From: Chryseobacterium caseinilyticum
GTDB lineage: Bacteria; Bacteroidota; Bacteroidia; Flavobacteriales; Weeksellaceae
Reading direction: 5' to 3'
DNA: 64,000 nt
NCBI RefSeq assembly: GCF_014837145.1
Contig: NZ_JACYFS010000003.1
Coordinates: 163,494-227,493, forward strand
Shown: positions 43,877 through 52,443 of the stretch, one piece after another
Position numbering within the stretch: position 1 is the stretch's first letter
How the letters are laid out: each line of letters begins with the position of its first letter
Position numbers and translations under genes: made by a program
The notes under the pieces: generated by a model
Databases searched by the model: none
The model's input: only the letters and a program-made list of their open reading frames with translations
What the model was told of the DNA's origin: nothing

Positions 43877-44731
43877 TTAGAACATTTGAATATTATTAAT
43901 ATCACCTAAATCTTTAGTTTTAAACTGATTTTCACCAAATCTGCTGCAGACAATCTCTTTAATTACCTTTGGAACATCTCTATAATCCTCTATGGATAAA
44001 CAGTTTTGTCCAAGTAAATCTCTCCAGCCCTGATCCGCATTCACCGCCTGTCCGGAATGCAGAACACTGATGTGGAAAACTTCATATCTCTTTTTAGCTT
44101 CTTCCAACAATTCTGTATGTTTAAAACTCTGTTGGCCGCTTCCCATAATTTCTCTGATGGCTGAAGCAGGAAGTGTTTTTAGGCATGGTTCGTCGCCTAC
44201 CGTGAAAAGTAATCCTTTCTGACCTCTCTTTTCAAACGCATCGGTTCTGGTATGAAAAGCAGCAAAATACCAAGCCAGTAAATAACTTTCGCCGGCATTT
44301 CCGCCACCACCGGATTCAATATAGGTTCTTGTCAGCCACATATCCAGTTCTTCATCACCGGATTCAAACTGACCGACCTGCAGCGGATAGCTGTCACATT
44401 CGTGATCTCCGATTCCCAGAAACAAAAGCGCTGGATCAGGAACTCCACCCTGGATAATGCCACCCATTAATTTTGGAAGACCCTCTTTAATTAATTCATG
44501 AGGAATATGTCCCATGCTTCCGGTCACATCCAGACCTAAAATAATAGGAACCGAATTCGGGTGAACCGAAGAATCTCTGGATTCCCTGAAAGAAATGCCT
44601 TTTGGATTCATTGATTCGTGAGCCATTCTCTTTGCATTCTGAGTGAAAATTTCACCGGCAGATTTTGATGCATACCCTTCTCTTCTTGCTCTGTCGTAAC
44701 GAGCGTCCATGTCGTATCGTGTACTTCCCAT
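43877..44731 (-). CDS. VWA-domain (MIDAS) protein
   Basis: The 284-residue cytoplasmic protein carries a von Willebrand A domain from about residue 60, with the metal-ion-dependent adhesion site DVTGS (68-72) and a second Asp in GIGD (about 106-109). A Gly-rich ESGGGGNAGES stretch follows. The first 55 residues are charged and probably flexible. Intracellular VWA proteins usually act with ATPases or as assembly factors, but no MoxR-type ATPase is in this operon. It lies two bases after the coiled-coil gene and three before the PurA-like gene. Confidence 0.85.
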   Translation of the reverse strand: MGSTRYDMDARYDRARREGYASKSAGEIFTQNAKRMAHESMNPKGISFRESRDSSVHPNSVPIILGLDVTGSMGHIPHELIKEGLPKLMGGIIQGGVPDPALLFLGIGDHECDSYPLQVGQFESGDEELDMWLTRTYIESGGGGNAGESYLLAWYFAAFHTRTDAFEKRGQKGLLFTVGDEPCLKTLPASAIREIMGSGQQSFKHTELLEEAKKRYEVFHISVLHSGQAVNADQGWRDLLGQNCLSIEDYRDVPKVIKEIVCSRFGENQFKTKDLGDINNIQMF

Positions 44732-44733
44732 AA

Positions 44734-45069
44734 CTAAAATTTTTTGCCAAATAAATACTCAAATCTTTTTCTGGAAACTTCAAGCTGAATATTTAAATTT
44801 CTGATTAATAATGATAATTCTATGTCTTTCTGAACGAATGCCTCCGGCTGAAAATCTACAAATGTCAGACTGTTTTTGTCTAGCGGACTGATGTCGATCA
44901 AACCTTCCTGTTCGCGTTCCAGTCTTTTTATTTTCAGTTTAATATCTTCCACCCTACGCCTGTATATCAATTCCGAATCTTCTCCAATGGTTTGGGCGCG
45001 GTCTTCTCTGATCTGGTCATTGTTTCTTTTTAATGACTCGATAAATCTGGGTTTTAAGTCTTTTTCCAT
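44734..45069 (-). CDS. Coiled-coil protein, first gene of NAD/ADP-ribose operon
   Basis: The 111-residue protein is strongly charged and helical, with a likely coiled coil at about 35-60 (RRRVEDIKLKIKRLEREQ) and another helix at 82-105. I recognise no family. It is the first cistron after two copies of the NrtR-type operator and is followed at two bases by the VWA gene, so it is probably a partner of that protein. Confidence 0.7.
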   Translation of the reverse strand: MEKDLKPRFIESLKRNNDQIREDRAQTIGEDSELIYRRRVEDIKLKIKRLEREQEGLIDISPLDKNSLTFVDFQPEAFVQKDIELSLLIRNLNIQLEVSRKRFEYLFGKKF

Positions 45070-45081
45070 AATTAAATTTTA

Positions 45082-45102
45082 TTTGTGTTGTTTTTACGCT
45101 AA
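45082..45102 (-). promoter_or_regulatory. NrtR-type operator A upstream of the NAD/ADP-ribose operon
   Basis: TTTGTGT-N7-ACGCTAA is an imperfect 21-bp palindrome with the GT-N7-AC core known for NrtR sites. It lies 13-33 bases before the first start codon. It is part of a 24-base direct repeat with two mismatches shared with operator B. Confidence 0.65.
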
Positions 45103-45195
45103 TTTAAATATGCATAACAAGCTCAATATCTAGTATTAAAATCACTTTAAATTGCGTTATTGTTACACAAATGTAAGAAGCTTTAACTTTTCTTA

Positions 45196-45224
45196 CAAAT
45201 TTATTTGTGTTTATTTTACGCTAA
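45196..45224 (-). promoter_or_regulatory. NrtR-type operator B with adjacent -7 element
   Basis: TTTGTGT-N7-ACGCTAA (45204-45224) is the second operator copy. On the - strand TAAATTTG (45196-45203), a perfect TAnnTTTG, follows it directly, and a TTAG at the far side can serve as the -33 element. A bound repressor would therefore occupy the promoter spacer. Confidence 0.65.
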
Positions 45225-45353
45225 TTAATTTAAGTAATTGATTTTCAGTAAAAAAAATTCACATTAAATAGATCAAACAAGTATCTTTCACAAATTCCAC
45301 AATTGATTTATTGCTCACTTAAGTATAGACTAAAGCCAATGGACTGTTTGTTT

Positions 45354-45379
45354 ATTAAAAAAACGGGCTAATGCCCGTT
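45354..45379 (-). terminator. Intrinsic terminator of nrtR
   Basis: AACGGGC (45362-45368) and GCCCGTT (45373-45379) form a seven-pair stem with a TAAT loop. On the - strand a run of seven T residues follows. It lies 75 bases after the nrtR stop and separates nrtR from the operon. Confidence 0.8.
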
Positions 45380-45453
45380 CCTATTGATGTGAAAATTCTG
45401 TTTCAATTTTGTGTTATTTGTGAAAGCATCTGTGTTATTTGTGTCTAAAAACA

Positions 45454-46149
45454 TCATTTAATCTCAAAATAAAAGCCTTCCTCCTCAAGCTCTTTATATT
45501 TTTCCTGATTGAAGGTAAACAGTTTCCCAGGCCTTCCGCTGCCCTCTTTTTTAAACTGGGAAGTTTCGTTGAGAAGTCCATAACTCATGATTTTTTTTCT
45601 GAAATTTCTTCTGTCGATTTCTTTTCCGATGATGGTGGTGTAAAGATTTTCAAGTTCGGAAAAAACAAACTCGTCATTCAGAAGATTAAAACCGACCGGC
45701 TGATACTGGATTTTGGTGCGAAGCCTCTTTAACGCGATGTCAATAATTTTCTGATGCTCAAATGCCAATTTCGGAAGCTGATTAATACTGAACCACTGTG
45801 CATCATCTGCATCCGAATCGGCAAACAGTTCGTGGTAAGACGGATTAACCAAACCTAAATAAGCTACTGAAACTACCCGATTTCTCGGATCACGACCTGT
45901 GTTCCCAAAAGTATAGAGTTGTTCCAGAAAATCAGGCTTTATGCCCGCTTCTTCCTGCAGTTCTCTTTTTACGGCATCGTCAAGGTTTTCATCATCCAAA
46001 ACCAAACCTCCAGGCAGAGCCCAGCCGCCTTTGAACGGGTCAACATTTCGTTTAATCAAAAGGATCTGTAAATCTTTCTTATCAAAATACCCGAAAATAA
46101 CGGCATCGACGGCAACTTTGATATCCTGTAGTTTTTTTGGAGAATCCAT
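45454..46149 (-). CDS. nrtR: NrtR-type Nudix transcriptional regulator of NAD metabolism
   Basis: The 231-residue protein has a Nudix domain with a complete box (GLVLDDE through RELQEEAGI, matching GX5EX7REUXEEXGU at about 48-70) and a C-terminal winged-helix region (about 150-231), the NrtR arrangement. NrtR repressors bind palindromes with a GT-N7-AC core and respond to ADP-ribose or related NAD metabolites. A matching site overlaps its own promoter, and two more precede the downstream operon containing nadR, macro and ARH genes. Because the Nudix box is intact it may also hydrolyse ADP-ribose. Confidence 0.9.
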   Translation of the reverse strand: MDSPKKLQDIKVAVDAVIFGYFDKKDLQILLIKRNVDPFKGGWALPGGLVLDDENLDDAVKRELQEEAGIKPDFLEQLYTFGNTGRDPRNRVVSVAYLGLVNPSYHELFADSDADDAQWFSINQLPKLAFEHQKIIDIALKRLRTKIQYQPVGFNLLNDEFVFSELENLYTTIIGKEIDRRNFRKKIMSYGLLNETSQFKKEGSGRPGKLFTFNQEKYKELEEEGFYFEIK

Positions 46150-46156
46150 AATTTAA

Positions 46157-46181
46157 TTTGCGTTATGAATACACAAAATTA
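46157..46181 (-). promoter_or_regulatory. NrtR-type operator C and -7 element of nrtR
   Basis: TTTGCGT-N7-ACACAAA (46157-46177) is a 21-bp palindrome with GT-N7-AC core. The - strand TAATTTTG (46174-46181) overlaps it by four bases, so transcription would start inside the site. This predicts autorepression. Confidence 0.65.
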
Positions 46182-46271
46182 TGAATTAGAAATCTGAATT
46201 TCAAGATTAAAAAATATTTTTTTGAATTTAATAAATAACTAAATTTATAATCATTTTAAAACTAAGTAATT

Positions 46272-46910
46272 ATGAGAAAATTAATATTCGCAGCCAGCGC
46301 TGCATTGCTAGTTATCGCTTGCGATAAAGTAAAGATGGATGTCAAAACAGATTCAGACGCAACTGCATCGAGAGAAAAAGAAGAATGGAAACCTGTAGAT
46401 TCTGCAACCGCTACGAAAGCCTGGATGGAATTTGCAACACCGGGAGAAATGCATAAAATGCTCGCAAAATCTGACGGCGTATGGTCCGGAGAAAACACCA
46501 TGTGGATGGAAGACGGCAGAAAACCCACCACCAGCACCTCAACAACGACTAACAAAATGATCTTTGACGGACGTTACCAAACCAGCGAACACAAGGGAGA
46601 TTTTATGGGAATGCCCTTCGAAGGAATGAGCATCACAGGCTATGACAATTCTAAAAAGAAATTCATCAGCACCTGGATCGACAACATGGGAACAGGATTT
46701 ATGAACATGGAAGGCGAATGGAATGCTGCCAAAAAATCCATTGAATTTAAAGGCAAAATGACCGATCCGTCAAGACCCGGCAAAGACTGCGACGTGAGGG
46801 AAGTCTACACTTTTGTGGATGACAACCATCAGACTTTAGAAATGTACGGCCCTGATTCTAAAACCGGCAGAGAATATAAGACCATGGAGATAAAATATAC
46901 TAAAAAATAA
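46272..46910 (+). CDS. DUF1579-family lipoprotein
   Basis: The 212-residue precursor has a lipobox LLVIAC with the lipidated cysteine at residue 17. The mature protein contains the DUF1579 pattern: a GxWSGENTMW strand, KMIFDGRYQTSEHKG, GMPFEGMSITGYDNSKKKF and STWIDNMGTGF. DUF1579 proteins have a small beta-barrel fold and no known role. It would sit in the outer or inner membrane facing the periplasm. It is a single gene with a terminator. Confidence 0.88.
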   Translation: MRKLIFAASAALLVIACDKVKMDVKTDSDATASREKEEWKPVDSATATKAWMEFATPGEMHKMLAKSDGVWSGENTMWMEDGRKPTTSTSTTTNKMIFDGRYQTSEHKGDFMGMPFEGMSITGYDNSKKKFISTWIDNMGTGFMNMEGEWNAAKKSIEFKGKMTDPSRPGKDCDVREVYTFVDDNHQTLEMYGPDSKTGREYKTMEIKYTKK

Positions 46911-46915
46911 ACAGC

Positions 46916-46943
46916 AAACCGTTTCACTTGAAGCGGTTTTTTT
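46916..46943 (+). terminator. Intrinsic terminator after DUF1579 gene
   Basis: AAACCG (46916-46921) pairs with CGGTTT (46934-46939), with TTCA/TGAA inside after one mismatch, followed by a T run. Confidence 0.75.
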
Positions 46944-46972
46944 GTACATTCAGAATTCTTAGATAATATTAA

Positions 46973-47758
46973 ATGAAAAGATTTTTTTTGATTTTAACCA
47001 TCTTATTCATTGGCTGCAAAAAAGAAAAAACTTTTGCAGATGATATTGTTTTGAGTTTTACTAAGGATGAGAAGTTGACAATTCAGGAATTTAATGAAGA
47101 TGGAAACGAAGCGGGTACAAATCTGTTTTACAAAGGCTACGATTCTGGGAAAGTTGAGATCAAATATTTTAAAAATATTATGCCCGAACCTCCGCCTCCG
47201 CCAGGTATCAATGAAAAAAAATTATCTGATAGAATAAATACTTTTAGGGATTCTTTAAAAAATGTGCAAAGCCCATATTTCAGAAATGAAGAAATTGAAA
47301 TTTTAGAAACTAAAGAAGATTTATATGATTCTATAAACAATGAAACTGCTCAGATTATTGTCAAAGAAAAAGATACAATCCCGCTTTATAAAAGAGATTA
47401 CGCAACAAACGAAATAAAAAAACATAAGGCCTTTCCTGTTTTCATTAAAAATATTTCGACTAAAACTCTAAGAATTCCGATTGATGGTCCTGCTGTAGCT
47501 TTGTATGTTTCTAATAATTCTCAGTTTCAATTTATCAGAAATAGCAATTACACAATAATGAATTGTTTAGAACTACCAGAGAATCCCTATTTTAAATTAA
47601 AACCTAATGAAATTTTGATTTATTCTTTTCCACATCTCAAAAAAGGAACTAAAAGAAAGTCCAAAATTGTATTTTTCAAAGCCTCATCTAAAGAATTTGA
47701 TATTTCTATTGACGAACAAATAATCAAAAATCAAAGATCTATTCACTATCAAGAATAA
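46973..47758 (+). CDS. Lipoprotein of unknown function
   Basis: The 261-residue precursor ends its signal peptide with LFIGC (cysteine 15), so it is a lipoprotein. A Pro-rich stretch (PEPPPPPG, about 64-71) lies before a helical and then a strand-rich region. I recognise no domain. It lies between the DUF1579 gene and convergent lepA, each with its own terminator. Confidence 0.75.
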   Translation: MKRFFLILTILFIGCKKEKTFADDIVLSFTKDEKLTIQEFNEDGNEAGTNLFYKGYDSGKVEIKYFKNIMPEPPPPPGINEKKLSDRINTFRDSLKNVQSPYFRNEEIEILETKEDLYDSINNETAQIIVKEKDTIPLYKRDYATNEIKKHKAFPVFIKNISTKTLRIPIDGPAVALYVSNNSQFQFIRNSNYTIMNCLELPENPYFKLKPNEILIYSFPHLKKGTKRKSKIVFFKASSKEFDISIDEQIIKNQRSIHYQE

Positions 47759-47788
47759 AAAAATCCGCAGAAAAAATCTGCGGATTTA
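47758..47788 (-). terminator. Terminator between lipoprotein gene and lepA
   Basis: AAATCCGCAG (47761-47770) and CTGCGGATTT (47778-47787) form a perfect 10-bp stem. The T run is on the - strand side, serving lepA; it could also stop the + strand gene. Confidence 0.8.
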
Positions 47789-47845
47789 CTTTATATCAAG
47801 CCATTCCACTTGGCTCTTTTAACTTTTTACCTGACTCTTTGCTTC

Positions 47846-49642
47846 CTAATCATTCAGCTTCAAAACAGCCATAAACGCTGATTGCGGCACCTCTACTCTA
47901 CCAATCTGCTTCATTTTCTTCTTCCCTTCTTTCTGCTTTTCAAGTAGCTTTCTCTTTCTTGAAATATCACCACCGTAACATTTTGCGGTAACGTCTTTTC
48001 TCAAAGCTTTAATGGTTTCTCTTGCGATAACTTTCGCTCCCAAAGCGGCCTGAACAGCGATATCAAACTGCTGTCTAGGGATCAGTTCGCGCAGTTTCTC
48101 ACACATTTTTTTACCGATGTAATACGCATTGGAATCGTGAATCAATGAAGATAAAGCATCTACCATATCTCCGTTGATCAGAATATCCATTTTTACCAAC
48201 TTCGAAGAACGCATTCCGATCGGAGAATAATCGAATGATGCATATCCTTTAGAAATAGATTTCAGACGGTCATAAAAGTCGAAAACCACCTCAGCCAAAG
48301 GCATATTGAAGGTCAGTTCCACTCGGTCTGCCGTCAGATAACTTTGGTTAACGATCTCTCCTCTTTTTTCGATACAAAGCGTCATGACAGGACCAACGAA
48401 ATCAGATTTTGTAATGATTGAAGCTTTAATGTATGGCTCTTCCACTCTGTCTAAAAGATTGGGATCAATCATTTCAGACGGGTTATTAATTAAAATGGTT
48501 GTCTCAGGATCTTTCTTGGAATATCCGTGGTAAGACACGTTGGGAACCGTCGTGATCACGTTCATATCAAATTCTCTCTCAAGCCTTTCCTGAACGATTT
48601 CCATGTGAAGCATTCCTAAGAATCCGCAACGGAAACCAAAACCAAGTGCTGCAGAACTTTCAGGTTCGAAAACCAGGGAAGCATCATTCAGTCTTAATTT
48701 TTCCAGTGAAAATCTCAATTCCTCAAAATCTTCAGATTCTATAGGGTAAATTCCGGCAAAAACCATTGGTTTTACTTCCTCGAAACCGTCAATCGGCGCT
48801 TCCGCAGGATTCACAAAAGAAGTGATCGTATCTCCCACTTTTACCTCACGGGCATCTTTAATTCCGGAAATAATATATCCTACATCGCCACATTCAATCG
48901 TTTTCTTCGGAACCTGTTTCAGTTTCAAGGTTCCTACCTCATCAGCACCGTATTCTTTTCCTGTAGCGAAAAATTTGATCTTCTCGTTTTTAGAAATACT
49001 TCCGTTCACCACTTTGAAATACGCTTCAATTCCTCTGAACGGATTGTAAACCGAATCAAAAATCAGTGCCTGAAGCGGCGCTTTCGGATCTCCCACAGGA
49101 GCAGGAATTCTTGCAACGATCTGTTCCAGCAATTCGTGCACTCCTTCACCGGTTTTTCCCGAAACACGAAGAACATCTTCATATTTACAGCCGATCAGTC
49201 CCATAATTTCGTCGGTAACTTCTTCAGGGTTTGCAGACGGAAGGTCAATTTTATTCAGAATCGGAATAATTTCCAGATCATTTTCCAAAGCTAAATATAA
49301 ATTACTAATCGTTTGTGCTTGAATACTTTGCGCAGCATCAACGATTAGAAGTGCACCTTCACAAGCCGCAATCGAACGGGAAACTTCGTAAGAAAAATCC
49401 ACGTGTCCCGGAGTATCAATAAGATTTAAAATATATTTTTCGCCATTAAGCTCATAATCCATCTGGATGGCGTGAGATTTTATCGTGATCCCACGTTCTT
49501 TTTCCAGATCCATATCATCAAGCGTCTGAGATTGTAGTTCTCTCTGAGTTACCGTGTTGGTGTACTCCAAAAGACGGTCTGCCAAAGTAGATTTACCGTG
49601 GTCAATATGGGCGATTATGCAAAAATTTCGTATGTTTTTCAT
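47846..49642 (-). CDS. lepA: Elongation factor 4 (back-translocase) LepA
   Basis: The 598-residue GTPase begins with [17 protein letters not shown] (G1) and has [15 protein letters not shown] and NKIDLP as G2-G4, then domains II-V and the LepA-specific C-terminal domain ending with [22 protein letters not shown]. LepA acts on ribosomes under stress or during subunit assembly. Full family length. A TATCTTTG -7 element (49662-49669) lies 20 bases upstream on the - strand. Confidence 0.97.
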   Translation of the reverse strand: MKNIRNFCIIAHIDHGKSTLADRLLEYTNTVTQRELQSQTLDDMDLEKERGITIKSHAIQMDYELNGEKYILNLIDTPGHVDFSYEVSRSIAACEGALLIVDAAQSIQAQTISNLYLALENDLEIIPILNKIDLPSANPEEVTDEIMGLIGCKYEDVLRVSGKTGEGVHELLEQIVARIPAPVGDPKAPLQALIFDSVYNPFRGIEAYFKVVNGSISKNEKIKFFATGKEYGADEVGTLKLKQVPKKTIECGDVGYIISGIKDAREVKVGDTITSFVNPAEAPIDGFEEVKPMVFAGIYPIESEDFEELRFSLEKLRLNDASLVFEPESSAALGFGFRCGFLGMLHMEIVQERLEREFDMNVITTVPNVSYHGYSKKDPETTILINNPSEMIDPNLLDRVEEPYIKASIITKSDFVGPVMTLCIEKRGEIVNQSYLTADRVELTFNMPLAEVVFDFYDRLKSISKGYASFDYSPIGMRSSKLVKMDILINGDMVDALSSLIHDSNAYYIGKKMCEKLRELIPRQQFDIAVQAALGAKVIARETIKALRKDVTAKCYGGDISRKRKLLEKQKEGKKKMKQIGRVEVPQSAFMAVLKLND

Positions 49643-49661
49643 TTAAGAACTATGTAATTTG

Positions 49662-49669
49662 CAAAGATA
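49662..49669 (-). promoter_or_regulatory. -7 promoter element for lepA
   Basis: On the - strand TATCTTTG matches TAnnTTTG and lies 20 bases before the lepA start. No clear -33 motif is seen. Confidence 0.5.
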
Positions 49670-49746
49670 ACAAAATGCAGGATAATTCCTCAGTCTTAAT
49701 GAAGTACCGCGAAAAATAAATTGGGCCAATAAAACACGAATTTTTT

Positions 49747-49854
49747 CAGGAGCTGTTTCCCGCTGTCCACTGTATCTTTTTTGCACCGGTCTCCACTTCG
49801 TTCCGTCCGCCACAAAAAAGGATGCCGTTTCCATCGGGGCTAGGGTATTGTTTT
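49747..49854. repeat. Conserved-looking intergenic element
   Basis: This ~108-base GC-richer stretch contains GCTGTTTCCCGCTGTCC at one end and GGATGCCGTTTCCATCGGGG at the other, with an inverted ATCTTTTTTG/CAAAAAAGGAT pair between. From memory, similar sequence is dispersed in Chryseobacterium and Flavobacterium genomes. The 91-codon frame crossing it on the - strand has no features of a real protein. The remainder of the 470-base lepA-GH92 spacer holds nothing I can identify apart from an ATCCCTACGGGATG palindrome (49931-49944). Confidence 0.5.
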
Positions 49855-50114
49855 TTGTTGTCACTATTATTTTTAGAAGAAAAAAGATATCAATCCGAAA
49901 CTCTCCACATAACATCACTATACTACGTTTAGATCCCTACGGGATGACAAAGGGAGTGCAGAATGTAAATCAACAAATGGTATAGAAAAAGATTGGTCAA
50001 CAAAAAAACTAGTTTTAACCGAACAAAGTTTCAAAATATTCTTAGAATCATTTAACATAAAATCTTTACCTTTTCATTCCAAAATTTCACATTAAGTTTA
50101 AACTTATTTTTAAA

Positions 50115-52403
50115 ATGAAAAAAGCGCTTCTACTTCTTTTAATTATACCTTTTACTCAAATAAAATCTCAGTGGATCGAGAAAGCTCCGGAAAATCCTGA
50201 AGAATTTGTCAATCCTTTGATCGGAACGCTTTCAAAACCTTCCCTTTCCAACGGAAATACCTATCCCGCTGTCGCCGTTCCCCACGGAATGAATCTCTGG
50301 ACACCTCAAACCGGAAAAAACGGAAACGGTTGGCAATATACCTACGACGCCGACAAGATCAGAGGAATCAAACAGACGCACCAACCTTCCCCATGGATGA
50401 ATGATTATGGAATGTTTTCGATTATGCCAGTGACGGGGAAAATGCGTTTTAATGAAGAAGAAAGAGCGAGCTGGTATTCACATAAATCTGAAGTTTCAAA
50501 ACCTTATTATTACAGTGTCTATCTCGCTGATCATAACGTGACTGCCGAACTGACACCGACCGAAAGAGCCGCCCAGATGCGCCTTACCTATCCCGAATCC
50601 GGTGATTCGTGGTTTGTTGTAGATGCTTTTGATAAAGGATCCAGCATTACCATTATTCCGTCTCAAAATAAAATTGTCGGCTACTCCACACGGTATTCCC
50701 GTGGAAAACTGGTAGGCTTTAAAAATTATTTTGTCATTTACGCCAATAAACCTTTCACTAAATATTCAACATGGAAAGAAAAAGATTTTGTAAAAGATGC
50801 ACTTGAAATTACCGGAGATCACTGCGGCGCAGTAGTCGGTTTTGCCACAAAAAAGGGTGAAAAAGTGAACCTGAGAATTGCTTCTTCGTTTATCAGTTTA
50901 GAACAGGCTGAATTAAATTTACAGAGAGAACTCAGCAAAGATTCATTCGACCAAACTTTAAATAAAGCCAAAACAGCGTGGAATCAAAAATTAAAAAGAG
51001 TGGAAGTCGCCGGTGGAACGGTTGATCAGATGCGGACTTTCTACTCTTCACTCTACCGGATGCTTTGTTTTCCGCACAAAATGTATGAAGTCGATAAAGA
51101 CGGAAAAATTGTCCATTACAGTCCGTATTCAGGAAAGACAGAAGCCGGATATCGCTTCGCAGGAACCGGTTTCTGGGACACATTCAGAGCGCTCTACCCT
51201 TTTTTGAATCTTGTTTATCCCGACATCAATATTGAAATGCAGAAAGGATTGATAAGTGATTACAGAGAAGGCGGCTGGCTACCCGAATGGTCGAGTCCCT
51301 CCTATTCTGATATTATGATTGGAAACAATTCCGCTTCTGTGGTGGCAGATGCTTATCTCAAAGGTCTGAGAGGTTATGATATTGAAACACTATATCAGGC
51401 TTTGCTTCACGGTGCCAATAATGAAGGTCCGCAGGCAACAGGAAGACTTGGAATTGAATATTATAAGAAATTAGGCTACGTTCCCTATGATGTAAAGATT
51501 AATGAAAATGCTGCACGGACTTTAGAATACGCCTACGATGATTTTGCCATTGCCCAGCTCGGAAAAGCATTGGGAAAACCAGAATCTGAATGGAAAGAAT
51601 ATTACAGACGCTCAAAGAATTTTCAGAAAGTGATCGATCCTGAAACAAAATTAGCGCGCGGAAGAAATCAGGATGGAAGTTTTCAGACACCTTTTAATCC
51701 CTTCAAATGGGGCGATGCGTTTACAGAAGGAAATTCGTGGCATTACACATGGTCGGTCTTTCAGGATATTGACGGACTGGCAAAACTGATGGGCGGAAGA
51801 AAAGAATTCTCGAAAAATTTAGATAAAATATTTGAACTGCCTCCGGTTTTTGATGATTCTTATTATGGCTCAACCATTCATGAAATTCAGGAAATGGTGA
51901 ATGCGAATATGGGACAGTATGCCCACGGAAATCAGCCTGCACAGCACATTATTTACCTCTATAACTATTCAGGTGAAACCTGGAAAACGCAATACTGGGT
52001 TCGGGAAACGATGAACCGTCTTTACCAGCCAACTCCGGACGGATATTGCGGCGATGAGGATAACGGACAGACTTCAGCATGGTATATTTTCTCGGCATTG
52101 GGTTTTTATCCCGTTACACCGGCGACGGATCAGTATGTTTTGGGAGCGCCACTTTTTAAAAATGCAAAAATTCATCTGAACAACGGAAACATCATTGAAA
52201 TTAAAGCAGACAAGAACAGCGAAGAAAACCGCTACGTCAATGCGCTGAAATATAACGGAAAGAAATATTCAAAAAACTGGCTCAGCCATGAAGAACTGAT
52301 GAAGGGTGCCACTCTGAAATTTGAGATGAGTTCACAGCCAAATAAACAGCGTGGAATTGATGAAAAGGATTTTCCTTATTCGTATTCTAATGAGAATAAA
52401 TAA
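50115..52403 (+). CDS. GH92 alpha-mannosidase, secreted
   Basis: The 762-residue precursor has a signal peptide (1-19). The mature protein shows GH92 features in order: NPLIGT and GNTYPAVAVPHGM near the N terminus, TGFWDTFRALYPFLNL around 345-360, then GNGWQY-type and YCGDEDNGQTSAWYIFSALGFYPV near 640-670 with the catalytic acidic residues. GH92 enzymes are calcium-dependent exo-mannosidases acting on N-glycans or yeast mannan. No SusC/SusD pair is adjacent, so it is an isolated enzyme and not part of a visible polysaccharide locus. Confidence 0.93.
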   Translation: MKKALLLLLIIPFTQIKSQWIEKAPENPEEFVNPLIGTLSKPSLSNGNTYPAVAVPHGMNLWTPQTGKNGNGWQYTYDADKIRGIKQTHQPSPWMNDYGMFSIMPVTGKMRFNEEERASWYSHKSEVSKPYYYSVYLADHNVTAELTPTERAAQMRLTYPESGDSWFVVDAFDKGSSITIIPSQNKIVGYSTRYSRGKLVGFKNYFVIYANKPFTKYSTWKEKDFVKDALEITGDHCGAVVGFATKKGEKVNLRIASSFISLEQAELNLQRELSKDSFDQTLNKAKTAWNQKLKRVEVAGGTVDQMRTFYSSLYRMLCFPHKMYEVDKDGKIVHYSPYSGKTEAGYRFAGTGFWDTFRALYPFLNLVYPDINIEMQKGLISDYREGGWLPEWSSPSYSDIMIGNNSASVVADAYLKGLRGYDIETLYQALLHGANNEGPQATGRLGIEYYKKLGYVPYDVKINENAARTLEYAYDDFAIAQLGKALGKPESEWKEYYRRSKNFQKVIDPETKLARGRNQDGSFQTPFNPFKWGDAFTEGNSWHYTWSVFQDIDGLAKLMGGRKEFSKNLDKIFELPPVFDDSYYGSTIHEIQEMVNANMGQYAHGNQPAQHIIYLYNYSGETWKTQYWVRETMNRLYQPTPDGYCGDEDNGQTSAWYIFSALGFYPVTPATDQYVLGAPLFKNAKIHLNNGNIIEIKADKNSEENRYVNALKYNGKKYSKNWLSHEELMKGATLKFEMSSQPNKQRGIDEKDFPYSYSNENK

Positions 52404-52410
52404 TAGAAAT

Positions 52411-52443
52411 GAAATGTGCCTCAAAAATGAGACACATTTTTTT
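52411..52443. terminator. Terminator between convergent genes
   Basis: AAATGTG (52412-52418) pairs with CACATTT (52433-52439), with CTCA/TGAG inside after one mismatch, followed by T residues on the + strand. Confidence 0.75.

Noticed and set aside
45411-45443. Two GTGTTATTTGTG direct repeats as further NrtR operators
   Set aside because: They contain only TTTGTG-like half-sites without the GT-N7-AC palindrome and lie at the 3' end of nrtR; probably simple AT-rich repetition.
49643-49918. 91-codon - strand frame upstream of lepA
   Set aside because: It crosses the repeat-like intergenic element and the lepA promoter region; composition is not protein-like.
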